From positions 2,046,001 to 2,110,000 of the forward strand of contig CM057058.1 of NCBI GenBank assembly GCA_029945375.1: DNA of 64,000 bases, read 5' to 3'. This DNA comes from Agaricus subrufescens (Eukaryota; Basidiomycota; Agaricomycetes; Agaricales; Agaricaceae). Positions 10,505 through 25,025 of the stretch are shown here, piece after piece. Each line of letters starts with the position of its first letter. The stretch's first letter is position 1. The position numbers were made by a program, and so were the translations under genes. Below the pieces are notes generated by a model, which had not been told where the DNA came from, ran no database searches, and was given only the letters and a program-made list of their open reading frames with translations.

Positions 10505-13500
10505 AAGGACGAGTTCTGGACCGCCTTCTCAGAATCTTTAGTTCCGATTCTAGCTTTCGCTCGCGTGCGCGCTCGCCAGGAGTATTCGAATCTAGAACCA
10601 TGAACACGATTTTGTGGAAAACAGCGAATCTCTGGCGTATCTTTGTGCAGGGAAGACAGGGGACATGGAATGGAATTAGGCGTATATGGCACTCGTCACT
10701 CATACCGTTGTCCCTCCTTGGTAGACTTCATTCAACTGGGGATCTGGGCGCGTATAGACCATGGAGGTTCATTAAAGTGCAACAAGGGACTGCCCGTAAA
10801 TCAACCTGTTTTCTTCTTCTCCGCAATGCAAGTTCAGCCGCTGACGATCGAAAGGTACTTGCGAAATTCCAATATAGTTACGAGTTTTGTCATTTCATTC
10901 GTGCTGTTATTTGTATACACCCTTTTGAGACTATCATTACAACTTTATTACCCACCTTTTTTGATCGTTTCAAAACTTAAGCTTTGGACACGCCACTCGG
11001 GAGGCAACATGCACACGTTTCTCCCGTCGCTATCGGTCAGGGACACCTTGATATATTCTCTCCTTGGGGGGAAACTTGTGCGCACGAAAATAACTTACAC
11101 AGCGAATCGCCCGTCGAGAGGGAGGGTTTTTGTAGCGAAGGTTTTTTTGGTTATTGAAACACCAAAAAAAGTGTATAATTCATCATGACATTTGATCCGT
11201 CCTATGTTTTTGGTTTCTGATATGTCAGCTTTCCAGGGTTACCCTTTGAGCGATCTGCCATATACTGCTTTGCTTCAATTACAAACCAACACATTCAACT
11301 TTTCTTCATCACCTCTTGTAGTAGTAGTAATCAGGAACCCCGCAAACGACAAAGCACATTTTTAGATTTTTTCTTTTTGGTTCGGGCTTACAAAACCCGA
11401 ATACGCATTACGATACGATACGTGCTTCAGCTTGACTTGGTATGAAGGGGAGACTATTTTGATCACAACGAAAAGAAGACGTGTTCCTTGAGAAGATATC
11501 AGTTTACTTTTAGTATAGCATTAGCACAAAGACAGGCTAGTGCGGTTTTTTTTAAATTTTTTTATTCGCATTTGGGTTTGTTCCCCGCGCGCTGCCTCTT
11601 TCCCCCCTCCCCGATATTAACTCACTTCCGATATCGCCTACCCATAGCAACCCGTGTGACTGCAGCTTGATGTAAACTGACTCAAGGTCATGATTGGAGA
11701 CATCTTCGTTGGCGTGTTCCTCGTAACTACGATATGCGACCTTCGCACTTGTACTAGAATTGATGCAACTATAGAAACGCACACATCTACGAATGTTATC
11801 TCTCGGGACTAAAGGAGTATGTTTGTGTTCTTCTCAGGTAATATCGATGCTGTTAGGAGGGAGGAGGGGGGGAGGAAAGTAATATGGAGCAATTTGTCGA
11901 GATCTCAGTACTCGTAGTGATCTCTTTCTTCGATTCTGAGAAAATGTTAGAAATGGATCTGGATGGCTTCAGTCCCATGCAAAAAAAAACAATTAACTCT
12001 CACCCGCGGGCCTGGTGAAACACATGTTCGTAGCAAACTGTTTCTTTCTTCCTCGTTTAGCTGATGCTAGTCATCGAGTTGCAAGCGCAACGTTGTTTGT
12101 CTGGGAGAAACATGTACCCAAGTTGTGTAACCATGTTATCCTAGATTGACCAAGTGCGTATTTCGAGGAGGCATTGACAAAATGGGTCTTTGGTTTCCCA
12201 ACCAAAGAAAAGCCTTAAATTTAGACAGGAATCGAGATGAAGGCCTTGATACTGAAGGTTTTCTATTACCTCAATGGAAGAAGGTTTCTTTACTCATTGG
12301 GGTCTTCTGATGTAGTGTCATAAGTAGTGTTTGAGTCTTATGGAAAAGACATAAATATAGAGAGGACATACCAACATGAAACAGCTCACAGGTAGTTCGT
12401 ATATCTGTCCGTGTCCCAACAACTTAGGCGAATAGAAAAAAGAAAATAGAAAAGAAATCACTGTTTTGATGGTGGAGCTAGTACTGAATTTTGAATGACT
12501 CGACAGGCTTGCGGGATATCCAGGATCCGAAACACAGATATTCTGGCGCTGTCGGGTCCGAACCACCACCAGAAATAAGTTGCCATTTAGTATGAAGTTT
12601 AGATCATATTCGTATCACTGTTCATCACGAATACATTAGTGGGAAAAATGATGGGTTGTTGAATCCTGCATGTTTCTGTTTGATGCTATCTGCCTTTTTT
12701 TGTCTTAGAAGGGCACTGGGAAACCGTACTCGAATTAAATGCTGTACGGGTCCCTTTCTTTTCCGTGTGTCGACAATCGGGCAGGATTGACCTCGTTTTG
12801 CACATGTTTAGCTGGATGATGGATAAGTGTGAGCAGGATACCCTAGTCGGCCATTTAATAGTTACAAACATCTTGTGATATTGCGCCACCAACCAGTATG
12901 TGTGGGGGGCATAAGCTTATGCTCATAACAATGAAGATTAAATTGGACGATCTTGGGATAAACTCTGTAGAAGTCTTGTCATGTGTCCTTAATCATAGAG
13001 GGGTTCACTTCGATGTTTCGTCAATAACCATGGAGAGGAATATAAACCGAATATGACCGAGTATGACATTTCCTTCGGCCTGATTCAACCAGTTCGGTTT
13101 CCACTGATGGGACACAGGCAATGAGCAATAACGAGCTGACAAAAGTTTGGCGGAGCGATGATTAATCTATGACATTATCAGGGTTCCATTGCTGAGAAGG
13201 ATCGATATGTGATGATATGCGTTGATGCGAGTCCCGGGGCATAAATCCTTGATTTACAAGTCATATACATGATAATTGCGGCGTTAGCCAGACTGATGCT
13301 TGATCGAATATCTGTGCGGTCCCCCGGAAGTCCGCTTCGTAAAAGTTCCATCGAATTCCATGGATAACCAATCTACAACTGTACTTTGGAAATATCTTCT
13401 TTACTCCAACTTCGAATGGCAATGCATTCGTTTGAGGAAGGAATGGTAACACAATATTCCGGAGCGAGGATGCAAGGGTCCTAATTGATCAATCAAGTAG

Positions 13501-13642
13501 AGTGGAGAGTCTATAAATAAACATTTGTGAGTTTCACGAACATCATAATCAGGGAAAAGCAGTACACACTGCATACTCACTAAGAATCTGCGATTTCAAT
13601 ATTCGTACAATCGTACAAGGTTATGCGTGAGTGGCTATGAGG
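10505..13642. other. 3.1 kb intergenic region, no gene recognised
   Basis: I see no conserved coding segment, tRNA or transposon motif here. It contains homopolymer T and A runs (near 11360, 11555, 11980), a purine-rich G tract (11855-11880) and only short open frames whose translations look random. The first few hundred bases are presumably the GatB 3' UTR. Confidence 0.5.
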
Positions 13643-14707
13643 CTACGAGAAAGCCAAGCCGGCCCACGCACCCGCTATTCCGACTAGCACACCACCTGCG
13701 ACCGCCTTCATCGTCGATGAGGATCCCGATCGTCCATTTGTTGTTCCTGTGATGAAATAATTGTTCGTCGTGGTGGTTGTACTTTTAGCGGGAGATTTAA
13801 CCAATTTATCCAGTTCTTCTTTGTAGCGTTTCTCTACTGCATGAGGGTCACTCCCTACGACGATCAACACGTCTTCCTCATCAGTATCATTACCATCAAC
13901 AACACGGATGTGGAGCTTTGCGACCTTCGCAGAAGCGTATACTGAATCAAGCTCGTGTCTCTTTTGAGAGTAGACTGTCGCAGGAGATGTTTGAGCAAGT
14001 GAGGATAACAACAATTCTCTATTTTCCAACGTTTGCGAGCGTTGGACAGGTGTAGGAGAAGAAGCCGTTGACGGCGATGAAAAGGAACCAAGTGGTGATG
14101 GCCCAGGCTCAAGATCCAACGATGCAACGGACGTCTGGACGCCTAACGAATTCTTGAGCGGACTAGGCCCCGTCTTCGGACCTCTGTCACCCCTCTCATC
14201 GTCGAAAAATCCGTCAACGCTTGATTCCCAAGAGGGAGCCATGAGGGTCCCTGGCATCAATCTCGTTGGACCAGATTTGATTCTAACCTGACGTGGTGTG
14301 CGCGCTGCATCTTTTGATCCTTTGTTCTCATCTGGCACGGTTTCTTGTGAAAAGAAACTTGGCTGTGTAAGATCATTAAGCATTTCCTCGGCGGAGGAGG
14401 AAATAGATGCGAGCGTCTCGCTTGGTTGGAGTGGGATTGTTCCTGACCTGCGGCGGTCTTTGGCCGGCGAGTCGTCAAGAAACATTGAGCTAAATGCTTG
14501 ACTAATGTGGTCTTGTAGTGGAACCTTTGTGGGACTTGTGTTGTTGTCTTTGGAAGGTGAGTCCGCGATAGGACACCCACTCCTAGGGTGACCGAGTCGC
14601 GGCTGCCCACACTTGGAGCATATGGGCGCTTTGCGCGCTGGTGACGCGTCCGCAATGGCGGGTTTGCCAGCTGGCGACGAATTTGCAGAGCGGAGGGTAG
14701 GCGGCAT
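13643..14707 (-). CDS. Tail-anchored protein with N-terminal zinc-knuckle-like motif
   Basis: A single-exon frame of 354 residues. Near the N-terminus (about residues 30-45) is CSKCGQPRLGHPRSGCP, a C-X2-C-X6-H-X4-C arrangement that resembles a CCHC zinc knuckle with a longer central loop. The middle is Ser/Pro/Thr-rich and probably disordered. A short helical segment around residues 235-300 (KRHELDSVYASAKVAKL, then EKRYKEELDKL) could be a coiled coil. The last about 20 residues (AVAGGVLVGIAGAWAGLAFS) are a Gly/Ala-rich hydrophobic stretch ending at the C-terminus, typical of a tail anchor. No family is recognised. Orientation of the anchor implies a cytosolic zinc-binding N-terminus; function is unknown. 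Confidence 0.75.
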   Translation of the reverse strand: MPPTLRSANSSPAGKPAIADASPARKAPICSKCGQPRLGHPRSGCPIADSPSKDNNTSPTKVPLQDHISQAFSSMFLDDSPAKDRRRSGTIPLQPSETLASISSSAEEMLNDLTQPSFFSQETVPDENKGSKDAARTPRQVRIKSGPTRLMPGTLMAPSWESSVDGFFDDERGDRGPKTGPSPLKNSLGVQTSVASLDLEPGPSPLGSFSSPSTASSPTPVQRSQTLENRELLLSSLAQTSPATVYSQKRHELDSVYASAKVAKLHIRVVDGNDTDEEDVLIVVGSDPHAVEKRYKEELDKLVKSPAKSTTTTTNNYFITGTTNGRSGSSSTMKAVAGGVLVGIAGAWAGLAFS

Positions 14708-15179
14708 GTCAGTGTTAAGAGGTGACTCGCTTTGTGACTAATTGATGTGTACACAACAATTCTAACACGCTACATAACATCCAAACAGTTCCCGTTCGAG
14801 CGGCTATTGCTTACAGGGTGACCGGTGATCTAGACGCTCGCGCAATGAAGAATACCATTGACCAGAAGAAAAAATAAGATACACTTTAATGACCGGTATA
14901 CGACACGACGAGATACAAGTAGCATTGATTCTAACAAACTGCATATGACGGCAGAAAAAAAAGTTCCCAGACCAGACCGTTCCTGTTGAATGAGCTAGGT
15001 AGGACTCTCGAGACCAGAAAGTACCTTCGGTCCTTGTATTCCTGTCGAAAGAAAGGATCAACCGAATAAACCAATAACCAGTACGAAGAAAGAGGTGTAG
15101 TTTGCTATTAGATTCAGGATCCGTGGCTTCTTGATGTTTTGATATTATTCAATACTTTGAAGAATCGATAGCCCCAAAC
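14708..15179. other. Intergenic region, no gene seen
   Basis: Promoter side of the tail-anchored zinc-knuckle gene and 3' side of PAP1. No further feature is supported. Confidence 0.5.
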
Positions 15180-17915
<2,736 letters not shown>

Positions 17916-18244
17916 ATTATAGATACGCAACAGGATTTAGACGATGGTCAGGTAGCTGGTCGGATTACAGGAACACCGGACGATGTCAAGGTTGGCACAG
18001 GCTGGCATTCAGTCTCATCATTGGTGCTCTCCACCTCACGTGACTCACCTGCGCTCTCGGCCGCGATCCATTCCTTTAGGAGTTTGCATCATCATGCAGT
18101 GCTTAACATTAGTTCTGCCAACAATATTCAAAGTATAGCTACACGGGGATAGGATAGTACAATAGTTAACGGTGTAGTATAAACGTCTATCGTCTTGTCC
18201 AAGTCCAAACTCGGTCTATGAGTGTTAACACAGAGCACCAGTGG
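17916..18244. other. Intergenic region between PAP1 start and beta-helix gene 3' end
   Basis: Contains the PAP1 promoter and the 3' flank of the beta-helix gene, both on the minus strand. No other feature is supported. Confidence 0.45.
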
Positions 18245-20134
18245 TCAGAACTTATCGGAAGGAAGAGGCTTGCTGATGTTCCAAGCCTTCCTATCTTTTC
18301 TGCGCTCGAGCATCCGGCGACGGATGAACCACACCACAACTACGGCTGCAATGAAACCAAGGATACATCCAATTACAATGCCTACGATTCCTCCTCCCGA
18401 GACAGCTTTGTGTCGCGGTGGATTCGTTGGAGTCGGAGCACCAGAAGGGTTGCCTAGTGACGGATCAGAACCAAACGGCCAGAAATCACCGCCATTGGGG
18501 GGTAGGACGCAAGTCAGAGAATCGCCGTCCTGTATCCCTTCAAAACCTGATTGAAGGGACAACGATCCTGTCGTGTTTGTATCCAGGATGAATGCTGCTG
18601 GGGTGGGTACAGTATCGGATTCGCTACAATTGGGTCCACGAGCGCCAATGAAGGAAGTATTGCCGAACAGCGTGTTTCCCTGGACCGTGAAATTTTGAGC
18701 GGACGTTATTGCCATTGCGTAACTAAAAGCGCCAGTAAGAGAATTTCCAATAACCGTGCCAGAGCGTGAAACGTTGGTCCCGTAACGGTCACCAAACCAA
18801 CTGCGGGGGCCAACGGCAATTCCAATTCTAGACAATAAAAAGATCATTGAAAATCAGGAGGACGCTGGGAGGTTGTTCAGTTGCAACACGCACTTGATGA
18901 TGGCATCATTAGCATTGGCACCTAACTGCTCGCCCGGTTGCGGAGATTCAGTGGCAAAGCCACCAAAGATGGTGTTATTTTGTACAATAGTATCAGTGTA
19001 ATCACCCTGAAAGGGATCATAGTCCACCATGTTGATACCGCCAAGTAGAGTGTGCTAAAAGTAAAACGTGAATATGAAGGGAATTCATGCTCAGATTCGC
19101 ACTTACATTGCCAACCGATATAATATTATTGGTGATGCGGGATCCCGGGGCACCAAAGACCACAATGCCTCCATCCGTAGGTCCTACCACCATGTTATTC
19201 TGGACCACGCTATTCTTGCAAGACAAACTAATGCCATCTGCCCACTCTTGGAAAGCGTCCGAACCACAGGGCCCAATGTCATTGTTTTGCACTGTGGCGT
19301 TGTTACAAGTCAATGGACCCTCGGCTATATGCAGGCAACTCCAGCTCCTTGGGTCAAAAGACCTCACGAACTCAACAAGTTGATTAGAGTTTGGACCTCC
19401 CATTTCAATGTTGGCACCCCCCTGTGTGGGCGCGGCACCTCGTCGTGTCCCATCTATCTGCGCACCGTCAGAGACTCAACATGGAGGACGACAGGTAATG
19501 GAGGCCCTACCTGCACATGGCGCAACTTCACCCCCGAACAATTGGCACATGTACCATCCACTGCTGTCGTGTGCCCTTGGCCGTTTGCAACTGGTCCGTT
19601 CACGACGAGGGTTGCTCTGTCATTTCCTAATGGATAACCGAGCGTGCTGATTTCCTGGTTTTCGGACGAAAAAAAGAGTGGCTCCTGAATAAGATACTGT
19701 GCACTAGGACAGAGCCGAAGAATATAGCCAGGTCCTGAGCTGTTCAAGAGTGTGTTTAGACGGTCCGTAACAGTGTTGGCTGGGTCTGGTGGTTCACAAT
19801 TATTATCGGCACGTGAAGTAATAGCTAGCCCAGTCACTGTGAGCGGAGCGTTAATGGAAGACAGGTACCACCGACATACTCGAGGAAACATGTCTGCGGC
19901 GTTTCTGGAATGCTCTGCCAGTGAAGTATCGCTCCATGGCGGTGTGAAGGAAAGGGGGGGAAAGTGCTGATCAACAAACGTGCTGTCAACAAAAGCAGCG
20001 CGCGAGGGCCAAAAATGATGCGACAGCTTTTTGTTAAATGGCTATAGACGTGATACAGGGCCAGCCCTCGCGACAGTGGCGCCCAGCAGACATGACAGTG
20101 GACAATAAATCAACGAGATTGAAAAGGTAACCAT
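18245..20134 (-). CDS. Secreted-side beta-helix protein anchored by one C-terminal TM segment
   Basis: A 542-residue type I membrane protein. Exons on the minus strand: 20134-20057, 19966-19511, 19457-19107, 19054-18894, 18827-18245. The first exon encodes a signal peptide (MVTFSISLIYCPLSC..., cleavage likely after VARA). The ectodomain has repeated N-rich turns such as ATVQNNDIG, SVVQNNMVVG, RITNNIISVGN and TIVQNNTIFGG, the spacing of a right-handed parallel beta-helix (pectin-lyase-like fold), with cysteines and many N-x-S/T sites. A Pro-rich stem leads to a single TM segment (IVGIVIGCILGFIAAVVVVW) and a basic cytosolic tail beginning IRRRMLERRKDRK. The fold suggests binding or cleavage of polysaccharide, but I see no pectate/pectin-lyase catalytic motif, so enzymatic activity is not claimed. 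Confidence 0.82.
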
Positions 20135-20304
20135 GTTGGAAGTTATCAACAATAAACAAACGAAAATCCCAATATGTAATAAGCTTCAGGTATGAGCTAC
20201 GCCCGGGTTCAAATTATGAGCCCTACTGCTTATGGTTGGCCAAAACAGCTTAGGTAGAACATGTAAGGCACTACAAGCGAGAGCTAGTAAAACGGTGGCG
20301 TCTG

Positions 20305-21357
20305 TCAGTCAGCGTGTGCGCGCCGAGGCCGGTGGTGGCGATTGTGGTCGTCAGCCCTCCGGTCATCATCGGAGTAGTCTCTTCGTTTATAGCTCGATGA
20401 ATTACGTCCGCTAGGGGAAGGTATCCCGTCGTAAACAGGCGAGCGACTCCTAGACCGACGAGATCGGGGGACTGATCGGCTTTGAGGTGTCGTCCCCGAC
20501 CTGCCATCCGTTTCACGGTGAGCAAGAGAGCTGAGTAGGTCTTCTACTGCCCTGACACCTTGAGACTTGTGCTTTTTGGCTTTCTTCTCCTTCTTGCGCG
20601 CTTTTCTCTCCGCACGTTCCTCCGGAGTTTCATCTTTATGTTTTCGTTTAGTCTTTTTCTTCTTAGTCTTCTTGGCTGCGCGTTCTTCCTTCCACTTGGC
20701 AATGAGAAAGTCTCGCATAGGGTCTTCGGGGTCAATATCCGGACCAGAAGAGTCGGAAGAATCAGAGCGATCCTGGTCATCTGGGTAGCCATTGAGTATA
20801 AACAATCGACGGGCAGCGAGAATCCGTAGATACCGTCGACAATGAGTTGGGGCTTTGCATTCAAACTTTGTTCTTCGGCGTCAACCCATTCGCCATCCTC
20901 GTTTTGCACCTTGGGCTGCTTGTAGTTACGGACATGATCGACCCGCAGTGTCCGTTCGAGTACCTTTGCGCCATTGAGGTTGTCGACAGCAAGAACAGTC
21001 GAGCGTTGGTCCTCGTACATAACAAAGCCAAACCCCTTCGTCTTGCCTGTTTCCTTGTCGCGGGGAAGATTTACGTCCATGATCTCCCCATACCTGACCG
21101 GGGATATCAGGGGCCACTACAGGATGAGAAGCGTGCAAGAGGCGCACTGGGAGAATATTGTGATGACATCCCCTTCTGTCAGGTCGAAAGACAGACCACC
21201 AACAAAAATATAGGCCGAGTCTTTATAGTCGTCATGCCACGAGGCAGTTCCTGTGGCAGAGTCGAGTTCCGCTTGATTTATTCTGTTGATCTCTCTGACT
21301 ACACTAGTGCAGAGATGTCAGTCATGGCTATAGAGGAGCGGAGACGACGCACTTCAT
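20305..21357 (-). CDS. IST3: U2 snRNP/RES-complex RRM protein Ist3 (RBMX2, Cwf29)
   Basis: RRM protein of the spliceosomal RES complex (with Bud13 and Pml1), which binds pre-mRNA and supports splicing. Four exons on the minus strand: 21357-21353, 21294-21148, 21093-20834, 20780-20305; 295 residues. Exon 1 supplies only ATGAA, giving MKEINRINQAELD, which matches the family N-terminus. The RRM runs through SWHDDYKDSAYIFVGGLSF, LTEGDVITIFSQYGEI, RDKETGKTKGFGFVMYEDQ and LAVDNLNGAKV to the invariant VDHVRNYKQPK. The C-terminal half is a Lys/Glu-rich stretch and an RS-rich tail, longer than in budding yeast but typical of larger fungal and animal forms. It is head-to-head with eIF3d, 80 bp apart. 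Confidence 0.92.
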
Positions 21358-21437
21358 TGAGATGGTCCAGAGGGAAACTGCTTTCCCACGAGTACAGTCC
21401 CGATCTGCCATTAAATTTTTGATCGTCTGCCTCGATA
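21358..21437. promoter_or_regulatory. 80 bp shared divergent promoter, IST3/eIF3d
   Basis: The two start codons diverge from here, so the promoter and both 5' UTRs must be packed into or overlap this interval. Both genes serve mRNA processing or translation, which would suit co-expression; that is inference. Confidence 0.55.
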
Positions 21438-23583
21438 ATGTCTTCCTTCACCCTCCCTCCGATTCACGATAATCCAGACGGCGGCTGGGGCCCTTCAGCA
21501 TCTAACCTTCCAGAACAGTTCAAATTCAAAGACATCCCATATGCTCCCTATTCAAAATCCGACAAACTAGGCCGCTTTGCGGATTGGAATGATATCTCGT
21601 CCGATACCCGCCAAACAACCGTCGGCCTTCCATCTACTCAGACTACCCGTCCTGCTGGCCTCGGCGGACGAAGGAGAGATGGCAATCAAGCATTTGGAAG
21701 CGGCACTGCTAGCGCATTTGCTTATTTCCATGTTGAGGACGAAGCATCATTCTCTCTTGTCGATAACAAAGCTACTGCCCCCCGTCGCGGGAGCGCATTC
21801 ACCCGAGGACGCGGAGCTTCTCGTACGGCGACGGCATACCCTGCCCGGGGTGCTGTCAGAGGGGCCCGGGGAGGTGTTACTGCCAGAGGCAGTGCTAATC
21901 AAAGAGGTAATGCGCGTAGAGGATGGCGAGATTGGGAAAAAGTCTGTATTTCCCAAGCGTCGGTCAAATTCAAGTAAGAAGTTGATTGGAATTTACAGAA
22001 CAATCGGACCCGCGAATCTTCCGTGGTAATCTCCCCGCAATGGTCTATGCTTGAAGAGATCGAATTTCACAGACTGACCAAGTTACGGTTGGAAGTTGAT
22101 GAACCCGAGGAATTGTAAGCATTCCATCTGTCTACGCACTAGCACACTCGTAATGCAACTTTCCACACCTCAGGGAAAATTATGGGCGTTTGTTCGCGTA
22201 CGACAAGTCATACGACCGAGTCACCACGAAGACCGAGAGGCCATTACAACCTCTCGATCGTATGAAATACAATCCCACAACTTCCGATGATCCTATCATC
22301 CAGCAGGTACACCCGCTCCCCCTAAATAGGAAAAGTATCGGCCTGAACTTCTCTGTAGCTCGCTGGCAGAAATGTTGCCTCTGTCTATACCACTGACGTG
22401 ATACTTAGCGCTTTGATGTGCGCGCCAAGATCCGTAAACCCCTGGGACATTGTCATAATCAGGGAAGGTAACAACCTTTTCCTCGATAAGCGCGATGGCG
22501 GCCCATTCGATACCATTACTGTGAACGAAAACGCCGCTGACCCACCGCAGGATCCCGCTCCGCCGAACCCAAACAACCCCGCTGAAAAGGCAGTACCTGA
22601 AACCCCTTCTATCAACTCAGCGATGTCACTATCATTGGAAGCAACATACATCAACCAAAATTTCGGGTTCCAAACGGTCATCGAGCAAACGTCCCCGCCC
22701 GCTATAGATTTTTCACAGCCTAACCCGTTCTATGGCCCTGATGAGACAGAGCCTCTCGCTTCTTGTGGATACCGTTACAGACTCTTCGATCTTGGTATCA
22801 CAGAGGATGAGGATCTGAAAATCTGTGTTAGGACAGAGGTGGATGCCTATTCCCCCGGCCAAGGCAACCCGCGTGAAGGCCAAGGCTTAGTTACTATCCG
22901 TGCCCTTAATGAATTCGATCCCCGAGCACAGGGGGCCGGGGGCGCCCCCGACTGGCGTTCCAAGCTGGATTCTCAACGCGGGGCAGTTGTTGCCACAGAA
23001 ATGAAGAATAACAGCTGCAAACTAGCCAAATGGACTGTGCAGAGTGTACTCGCGGGTGCCGATCTGTTAAAGATTGGGTTCGTTTTCTCACTCAGTCATT
23101 TATTTTCGTCTCCTTCGTATCAACTGGTCACCCCCTTGATCGATGACACCCACTTGCGTTTCATTCGGTGGCTTCTTTGATCCCCTCGGAACCATTTTCT
23201 ACAATTGACTCTGACATTTACTGATACAAACGCGCAAATAGGTATATTTCTCGGGCCAACCCTCGTGATAACACACGTCATGTTATTTTGAGTACGACAT
23301 CAATTCGGCCGATTGATTTTGCAGCCCAGCTCAATGTATCTTTGGCAAATGGGTGGGGTATCGTCCGCACTGTCACCGATCTCTGTATGAAGCTACCTGA
23401 AGGCAAATACGTTCTGGTAAAGGACCCCAATAAGGTACTGCCGTCACCATTTTTCTCGAAATCACACTAACTATGTGACCACAGCCCGTCATTCGTTTGT
23501 ACTCTGTGCCTCCCGAAGCTTTCACCAACGAAAACGATAATGAAGATGGAGTTGAAGAGGAGGAGGAGCAAGATTCTGCCTAA
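21438..23583 (+). CDS. EIF3D: Translation initiation factor eIF3 subunit D
   Basis: Subunit D of eIF3, which sits at the mRNA exit side of the 40S subunit and can bind the cap. Six exons: 21438-21941, 21999-22114, 22174-22306, 22359-23077, 23242-23434, 23485-23583; 587 residues, the usual length. Family blocks in order: LPPIHDNPDGGWGP at the N-terminus, the RGRG-rich basic RNA-binding stretch, LEEIEFHRLTKL, NYGRLFAYDKSYDRV, NVASVYTTDVILSALMCA, WDIVIIREGNNLFLDKRDG, LASCGYRYRLFDLG and SRANPRDNTRHVIL. The C-terminus is acidic (EEEEEQDSA). A short internal insertion rich in Pro and Asn follows the LFLDKRDGG segment. Start chosen at the first ATG, which gives the conserved N-terminus. Confidence 0.95.
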
Positions 23584-23638
23584 AAATAGTTATCGAAAGC
23601 CTTTTTCCCTGGCTCGATACGTGTCTTTGATCTGGAGT

Positions 23639-25025
23639 CTAACTGCGAGCTGACAAGAGAGTTTCCACTGCGCCTTCGATGTTTCGACTAGACGAAAATA
23701 TCAATGAGTGAAACGTAGACGTAAAATCTAGACTGAGAGGGAATTAAATCTCGCATACCTTCTTTGCAGGGCGCCCACGACAACTTCTCTTTCGACAGTG
23801 GGAAACATACTTGTGAGCTGGCTTATCTCTGACTCATTGGGAATACGGATCCCTGAGTTCGCGCGATCCGTTCTCCCTGTCAGCTCATCCACCCATTCTC
23901 TCATTACCGAGCTCCTGGAACCCGAGCTCCCATCTGCCAAGCCGGGGGCCCCGTCACTGTTCCGGGATCTGGTCAAATTCGCCTGAGCTTGATCGTTCCT
24001 CCTGGACGTAGTAACAACCTCGTCATTACCAAGCGCCGCTAGCCCCGCCGGCTGCGCAGTAGCCGTGCGCGAGTCCTCAGGGAATGCGCGAGTTAACCGT
24101 CGGGGGCCACGCAGTGAACCAATGAGCGGAAGGAGGTACCGTCGCGAAAATGTTACGACGGATAGAGGAAGTCGATATGCGTTGAAGTTAGCTATCTCGG
24201 AGCGGTACAGCTGACCTACGATGACGCCGATGATCGCTACTGCGAGAGACCCTGGTAGACTACTGATCGCGAGCTGAGAACCTATATTAAGTAAAATAGA
24301 GGTGAAATAAAGATCCTATATACCTGAAAGGCCAAAAAGTAGTTGAGGCTTTTGTTACTGAGTTTAACACCGAATATTCTGAATTGGTATGCAGAAGGAA
24401 CGAGTCTTGAATGTTGGTATAGAATACTGTAGATGACCACTGGGACACCTGATGAGATGTAATTCAGTCCAAAAGGGTTCAAGGCAAGCAGGGCCAGGAA
24501 TTCTGCAAGGGTAGAGAGAAGAACTGTCACGACGACAAAAGACTGATTTATTCTCAACGTCAAAAAAAAAGGAGCACAACGAAGGGTGTGAACACTTACT
24601 GCGAACTTGACACTTCCGAACCGTCGTTCAATGTGAATACCCACATTATAGAGTAATAATCCAGCAATAAAGAGATCGCTAGAATTTTGGAACGCCAGAT
24701 ATTGAGTCACAAGTCGCCAGTACTATATTGGATAGCACTGTCAGGATTAAGGGACAGTAATGATACAAAAGTAGAACATCTCTCACCTGGTGATGTCGAG
24801 AAATATGTGGCACTAGCTGAATAGGGAACTTAGAAAAAAAGACTACATTGCAAATGCAGGTGAGCTGACTTGGAGGTGAAAGTAGTGCTTTGCATCAAAC
24901 AATCCTACAAAGAAAGAGGAAAGGGCTGAACCAATCATCAAGCCTTCAGAGAATGTGAGCCAACGCGTGCCCGAGAACGTCTGGATTCACAGACCTTTCG
25001 TCACCGGTGCATGTTCGAATGACAT
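23639..25025 (-). CDS. DSC2: Dsc2/UBAC2-type rhomboid pseudoprotease with C-terminal CUE/UBA domain
   Basis: Polytopic ER/Golgi membrane protein of 346 residues, the same size as UBAC2. Seven exons on the minus strand: 25025-24995, 24943-24870, 24816-24787, 24722-24600, 24542-24324, 24273-23759, 23687-23639. The N-terminus MSFEHAPVTKGLMIG and the segments YWRLVTQYLAFQNSSDLF and YNVGIHIERRFGSVKF match the rhomboid-like fold. At the usual catalytic serine the sequence reads ISSG, not GxSG, as expected for a pseudoprotease. After a disordered linker comes a CUE/UBA-like domain with the MFP motif (ISQLTSMFPTVEREVV) ending in NIEGAVETLL. Fission yeast Dsc2 belongs to the Dsc E3 ligase that activates SREBP; human UBAC2 works in ER quality control. 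It converges on eIF3d, 55 bp apart. Confidence 0.87.

Noticed and set aside
10643..11188. Open frame of 181 codons after GatB
   Set aside because: Overlaps the expected GatB 3' UTR, shows no family similarity and has no promoter-like leader.
12535..12575. B-box-like 'ggttcggaccc' on the minus strand near 12560
   Set aside because: No base-paired T-arm, no A-box at the right distance and no cloverleaf can be drawn.
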